This document shows positions 59,455 through 64,000 of a stretch of DNA of 64,000 nt, piece by piece (the first letter of the stretch is position 1; each line of letters begins with the position of its first letter). The stretch covers positions 5,278,453 to 5,342,452 of the forward strand of contig OX365946.1 in assembly GCA_947247005.1 (NCBI GenBank). Direction: 5' to 3'. Origin of the DNA: Spisula solida. Lineage: Eukaryota; Mollusca; Bivalvia; Venerida; Mactridae. The translations under genes were made by a program, and so were the position numbers. The notes beneath the pieces are model-generated. The model ran no database searches. It saw only the letters and a program-made list of their open reading frames with translations, and was not told the origin of the DNA.

Positions 59455-60430
59455 TATTATAAGATTGTATATTTTAGATGTTAACACGTCACGTTCTTTG
59501 TGTAAGATGTGTAGACACATACTATATATAAAAAACAAACTTTAGGATCAGGCATAAGTGTATCGTTTCTCAAAAACATGTATAAAACACTTGCTATAAC
59601 GTTGTTTAGAAATGAAACCATAATTTAACAAAGAAAGGAAATAAAAGAAAATAGTTATTCTGATTCATAGAAATAGAATCTACATTTCTTGAAAAAGATC
59701 TACTTCTAAAAACACATTCAATGAAAGTTGACAATAATCACCTGTCAGACATTGAAATTGCAGCATCATGATTTATCTATATAGTGTTATGTTTAGTAGT
59801 GGCTGGGACACGTTGAGCGAGATTGTATGTAAATTCAATTGGATTACCAAATGCTAATACCACAGCCAAAGGCTGAATTAAATGAAGATATACTCACTTT
59901 GGACTTGTAGTGTTGTCTGCTACATAATAAGCTCCCTCGTGTTCTGTAGTTTCTACTTGTCAAGTATTTTTGTTCATTTGTATTTGTGTCTAGACTGTTT
60001 TGCAGCAAAATACCTAAATTAAACCCACAGGGATCGAAATGTATACAATGCTAGCCAAGGTCAGGTGTATGTACAGGCGAGTCATTTCAAAATGTAACGT
60101 CAAGTTAATTGCAACACAAACTTTATTATCGTTTTAATTAATGAACATCCAGATGACATAAAACATGTACAAATAGTCAGAAAAGAAATTCACAGTTAAT
60201 TTCGAAAAAATGCCTGAAAGAGAATTGTCATTTACTTTCGCGTCATATATTCTTTTTGAAATGAATATTTCATTACTTATACTGGCAATTGATATTTTCT
60301 ATTCACTTATTAGTGGGGTGACAATTGGTGATTTTTTGGGGTGAGGTGACAACTCAAGTAGAACAAGCAATGTTATATACCAAATGTTCGCCCATGTCTG
60401 TACTATATGGAACTGCCGGCATAAATTGTC
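59455..60430. other. No gene seen
   Basis: AT-rich DNA without long frames or repeats that I can match. Confidence 0.4.
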
Positions 60431-60454
60431 AACGCGTGGTGCGGACACGGAAAT

Positions 60455-60480
60455 CCAAGATGGCGTCCAAGATGGCCGCC
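60455..60480 (+). promoter_or_regulatory. Two YY1-like motifs
   Basis: CCAAGATGGCG and CCAAGATGGCCGCC lie 12 bp apart, both close to the YY1 consensus AAGATGGCGGC, in a short CG-containing patch. YY1-type sites often mark promoters and retroelement 5' ends. No adjacent gene is visible, so a role is not shown. Confidence 0.35.
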
Positions 60481-60584
60481 ATTATTTACACATACACTTA
60501 AAATTCTATGTTCTCATGCAATTTTTTTATTTATGTATGTAGTCACAAATATTTACTTGGATATTATTCATTTGATAATGTACA

Positions 60585-61040
60585 TCAAATGGACATACAA
60601 GACTGACCACTTTGAGGTCAAGGTCACGGTCATTTCAAGGTCAAATTACGAAAAAAAGCTGAAAAAAATAATGTTTCCTCACTTGTTTTCTTGTTTTAGC
60701 ATATGTTTTATATTCAAGTTGGTATTAAAAGTGATAAAAGTGTTGGTAAGCACATATTCTCTTATTATTAGTTGAATTTTCAGTTCAAAATATTGAAACT
60801 TTGTCAAAACTGACATTATTATTCATGTACATGTTGGACGAGATGGCATTCTTAGATTGCTGCTTCCCTATTTAAAATTTTAGTATTCAACTATTGACAC
60901 TATTATTTCAAATGGTATAATTAAATGTTTGTCTAAACAAAATAACTTTGTATTGTACTCCAAATGGACTTGAAAAATTACCAATCAAGGTCAAGGTCAA
61001 TGTCATTTCAAGGTCAAACTACCAAAAATACCTGAAAATT
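60585..61040 (+). repeat. Duplicated segment rich in AGGTCA half-sites
   Basis: Two copies of about 75 bp, at 60590-60665 and 60965-61037, share CAAATGGAC(A/T)T, GGTCAAGGTCA(A/C), TGTCATTTCAAGGTCAAA-like text and an AC(G/C)(A/C)AAAAA...CTGAAAA tail. Each has three AGGTCA words, two forming TCAAGGTCA or GAGGTCAAGGTCA, the extended half-site bound by ERR and NR5A-type nuclear receptors. Regulatory function is inference only; this may just be a dispersed repeat. Confidence 0.55.
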
Positions 61041-61149
61041 TGATCGTTCATTGCATTTTTTCTTATTATGAAATCTGGTGAACATTATATTTTGTTGTAG
61101 ATCATTGATGTGATCAGAGTTCTTTCATTAAAAATAATAATTTACACTG

Positions 61150-64000
61150 AACTCCTATATGTGGCATCCCAGACCATGTGGGGTACATAACACTGTCAAG
61201 TACAACCATCCCGTGCCATAATGGGTACTCACTACTACGTGTTAAAGTCATACTAAGTTCTAAGGGTACTATATACAAAGTACAGTCAAACAAAATCATC
61301 ACCAACACATACCAGGCCAGAATGGGTTCTAACCACCAACAAGTACATTCTGTAACCAATTTAGTACATGTCTTGTTCTTACAACTGCCTATAACAACCA
61401 TTCCTATCGAGTTCTCAATGCTATACCTGAGGCCAAATGGGGTACTTACAACCACAGAGTAGAGCCAACCAAGGCCGTATCGGTTAATCACCACTATATC
61501 AGTCTCAATATGGTACTCACAATCACTGAGCACAGCTGTAAAGGCCCTATGGGTTACTCATTAGTACAAATCACAGTCGTATAAGGCCCAAAGGGGTACT
61601 CATCCAAAATAATTACAACTTTCCATGCCCAATAGGGGTGCTCTTAAGTTCTTAACCAATGAATTACAGCCATACCAGGTCCTATGGGCTACACCCAAGT
61701 CACAACAAAAGGGTACAAACATCCAAGGCCCAATCAACATCACCAATAAACATTGAGTACAGTCACACCTGACCCTATGTGGTACTTACCACCGATGATT
61801 ACAGCCATACTATGTTCTAAGGGGTACTTGGACCAACTGAGTACATCCATACCAGGTGCAATACAGCCATCCTAGGCCCTACTGGGTATTTCACCTATTT
61901 CACCACCACTAATTATGGCCATACTAATCCCTATGGGTTAGTTGCAACCACTAAATACAGCCATACTAGATCCCATGTGGTAATTACCACCACCAATTAC
62001 AGCCACCATAGGCCCTATGCCCTACTCACAACCATAGCCATACTATGCCTGAGGATATTCCCATCTACTGAGAACAGCCATTCAATGCCCTATTTGGTAT
62101 TTAACACTGCCTATAGAACAGCCATCCCAGGCCAATTTATGTTCTCACCTCCAAAAGTTCAACCATCCCAGGCCCTTTTGGGAACCCATCACCACCAATT
62201 ACAGTCATACCAGGTCTTATGGAGTACTCGCCACCACTCAATACAGCCGTCCTAGGCCCTATTGGAAACCCACAACCACAGACAACAGCCATCACAGGTT
62301 CCATTTGGTATCCACCACTTTGAGTACAGCCACCACAGGCCCTATTCAATACCCTATACCACAGAAAACAGCCCACCAATGCCTCATTTGGTACCCACAA
62401 CCTCTGAGCACAGCCATCCCAGGCCCTATTGGATACCCATCACAACAGAGAACAGCCGATCCCAGGCCCCATTTGGTACCCACTACCTCTGAGTAGTCAT
62501 CCAAGGCCCCATTGAGTACCCACCCTCGTGAATTCCAGCTATCACAGGCCCTATTGAGTATGCACCATTACAGATTTCAGCCATCCCAGTCCCTATTGAG
62601 TACCCACCATCTCTGAGCAGTCATCCAAGGCCCTATTGAGTACTCTCCCTCACATATTTCAGCCATCCCAGGCCCTATTGTGTACCCAGCACCTCTGAAT
62701 ACAGTCATCCAGGGCCCTATTGAGTACTCTCCCTTACAGATTTCAGCCATCGAATGCCCTATTGAGTACCCATCATCACATATTTCAGCCATCCGAAGCC
62801 CTATTGAGTACCCACAACCTCTGAGTACAGCCATCAAAGCTCTATTGAGTACCTGTCATCACATATTTCAGCCATCCCAAGCCCATTGAGTACCCATCCT
62901 CACATAATTCAGCCATCGCATGCCCTATAGTGTACCCACCATCACAGATTTCAGCCATCCCAAGCCCTATTTTGTACCCACCATCACAGATATTAGCCAT
63001 CCCAGGCCCTATTGGGTACCAACCATCACAGATTAAGCCATCAAAGGCCCTATTGAGTACTCTCCCTTACAGATTTCAGCCATCGAATGCCCTATTGAGT
63101 ACCCATCATCACATATTTCAGCCATCCGAAGCCCTATTGAGTACCCACAACCTCTGAGTACAGCCATCAAAGCTCTATTGAGTACCTGTCATCACATATT
63201 TCAGCCATCCCAAGCCCATTGAGTACCCATCCTCACATAATTCAGCCATCGCATGCCCTATAGTGTACCCACCATCACAGATTTCAGCCATCCCAAGCCC
63301 TATTTTGTACCCACCATCACAGATATTAGCCATCCCAGGCCCTATTGGGTACCAACCATCACAGATTAAGCCATCAAAGGCCCTATTGAGTACCAACCCT
63401 CACAGATTTCAGCCATCCCAAGCTCTATTGGTTACCCATCATTACAGATTTCGGCCATCCCAAGCTCTATTAGGTACCCATCATCACAGATTTTGGCCAT
63501 CCCAAGCCCTATGTGTACCCACCATCACAGATTTCAGCCATCCCAAGCTCTATTGGGTACCCACCATCACAGATTTTAGCCATCCCAAGCTCTATTGGGT
63601 ACCCATCATCACAGATTAAGCCATCCCAAGCCCTATGTGTACCCACCATCAGATATTTCAGCCATCCCAAGCCCTATGTGTACCCACCATCAGATATTTC
63701 AGCCATCCCAAGCCCTATGTGTACCCACCATCAGATATTTCAGCCATCCCAAGCCCATTGAGTACCCATCCTCACAGATTTCAGCCATCCCATGCCATAT
63801 TGTGTACCCACCATCACATAATTCACTCAACTCAAGCCCTATTTTGTACCCACCATCACAGATTAAGCCATCACATGCCCTATTGAGTACCCACCCTTAC
63901 ATATTTCAGCCATCCCAAGCTCCAATGGGTACCTACCATCACAGATCTCAGCCATCACACGCCCATTGAAAACCCATCCTCACAGGTTTCACCCATCCCA
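61150..64000. repeat. Minisatellite with units of about 42 bp, open at the window end
   Basis: The unit approximates CA(C)CATCACAGATTTCAGC-CATCCCAAGCCCTATTGAGTACC. Copies at 61.15-62.3 kb are loose and variable. From about 62.5 kb they become regular, and the array runs off the right edge. Because 42 is a multiple of three, all frames stay open by chance as 14-residue repeats (for example YPPSQISAIPSPI), which explains the 80-139 codon frames here. Shifts caused by 40-41 bp units break every frame, so I do not call a gene. Confidence 0.9.
62725..63390. repeat. 333-bp higher-order duplication within the minisatellite
   Basis: 62725-63057 and 63058-63390 read the same by eye, each spanning eight variant 42-bp units, including diagnostic odd units (TACTCTCCCTTACAG, CCTGTCATCACATATT, CACAGATTAAGCCATCAAAG). 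Neighbouring units differ from each other, so this is a recent block duplication or an assembly duplication. Confidence 0.85.

Noticed and set aside
61114..63969. Long open frames (80-139 codons) on both strands, some with repetitive YPPSQ-like protein
   Set aside because: They arise from a 42-bp unit, which is divisible by three, and appear in several frames and on both strands at once. Unit-length variation breaks each frame.

Overview
The window looks like gene-poor, AT-rich nuclear DNA from a eukaryote, most likely a marine invertebrate and perhaps a bivalve mollusc. That assignment is inference only: it rests on base composition, the dense mix of nonautonomous DNA transposons, a Penelope-like retroelement remnant and the repeat style. 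I found no intact protein-coding gene. Every open frame is short (139 codons at most), and the longest lie in a minisatellite. The coding traces I can support are broken transposon fragments: a Penelope-like GIY-YIG domain, three IS630/Tc1-mariner transposase scraps and possibly a fourth.

Layout. 1-10.8 kb: non-coding DNA with a diverged inverted duplication (about 1.6-2.7 kb), a tRNA-like SINE head on the minus strand (about 4.1 kb), a 1.3-kb TA-flanked terminal-inverted-repeat element (4608-5918), a diverged minisatellite (9.2-9.6 kb) and a composite interspersed repeat here called R (9.68-10.76 kb) carrying a foldback insertion. About 10.9-50.5 kb: the dominant feature, a 39-kb array of tandem segmental duplications. 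A shared header (block A, then block J) recurs at about 17.2, 23.9, 28.1, 37.2, 42.8 and 50.1 kb. Two alternative bodies follow it: type 1 (blocks D-F-G-B-C-H) and type 2 (a different 6-8 kb body). The order is type 1, 1, 1, 2, 1, 2, so 23.9-37.2 kb and 37.2-50.1 kb are two copies of one type1+type2 super-unit of about 13 kb.

The paralogous units act as filled and empty sites for one another. This exposes insertions at 28139-28740 (TTA duplication), 38386-39011 (TTAA), 39202-39700 (R), about 41016-41167 (SINE-like), 42189 onward (IS630-type), 46647-47783 (Tc1-like) and 48566-49529 (mariner-like). 29476-30265 and 31833-32801 are further inverted-repeat elements in unit 4, and 33189-33690 is the Penelope-like remnant.

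50.5-61.1 kb: single-copy-looking DNA containing a large foldback element with about 595-bp arms, an extra copy of one arm and TTAA on both sides (53406-56935); a 599-bp TA-flanked MITE retaining a transposase C-terminus (58854-59452); and a duplicated segment full of AGGTCA half-sites (60.6-61.0 kb). 61.15-64.0 kb: a roughly 42-bp minisatellite running off the end of the window, with a recent 333-bp higher-order duplication.

Nothing here forms a multi-gene system. The biology on show is genome architecture: hierarchical tandem duplication, homogenisation of satellites and serial invasion by small transposons.
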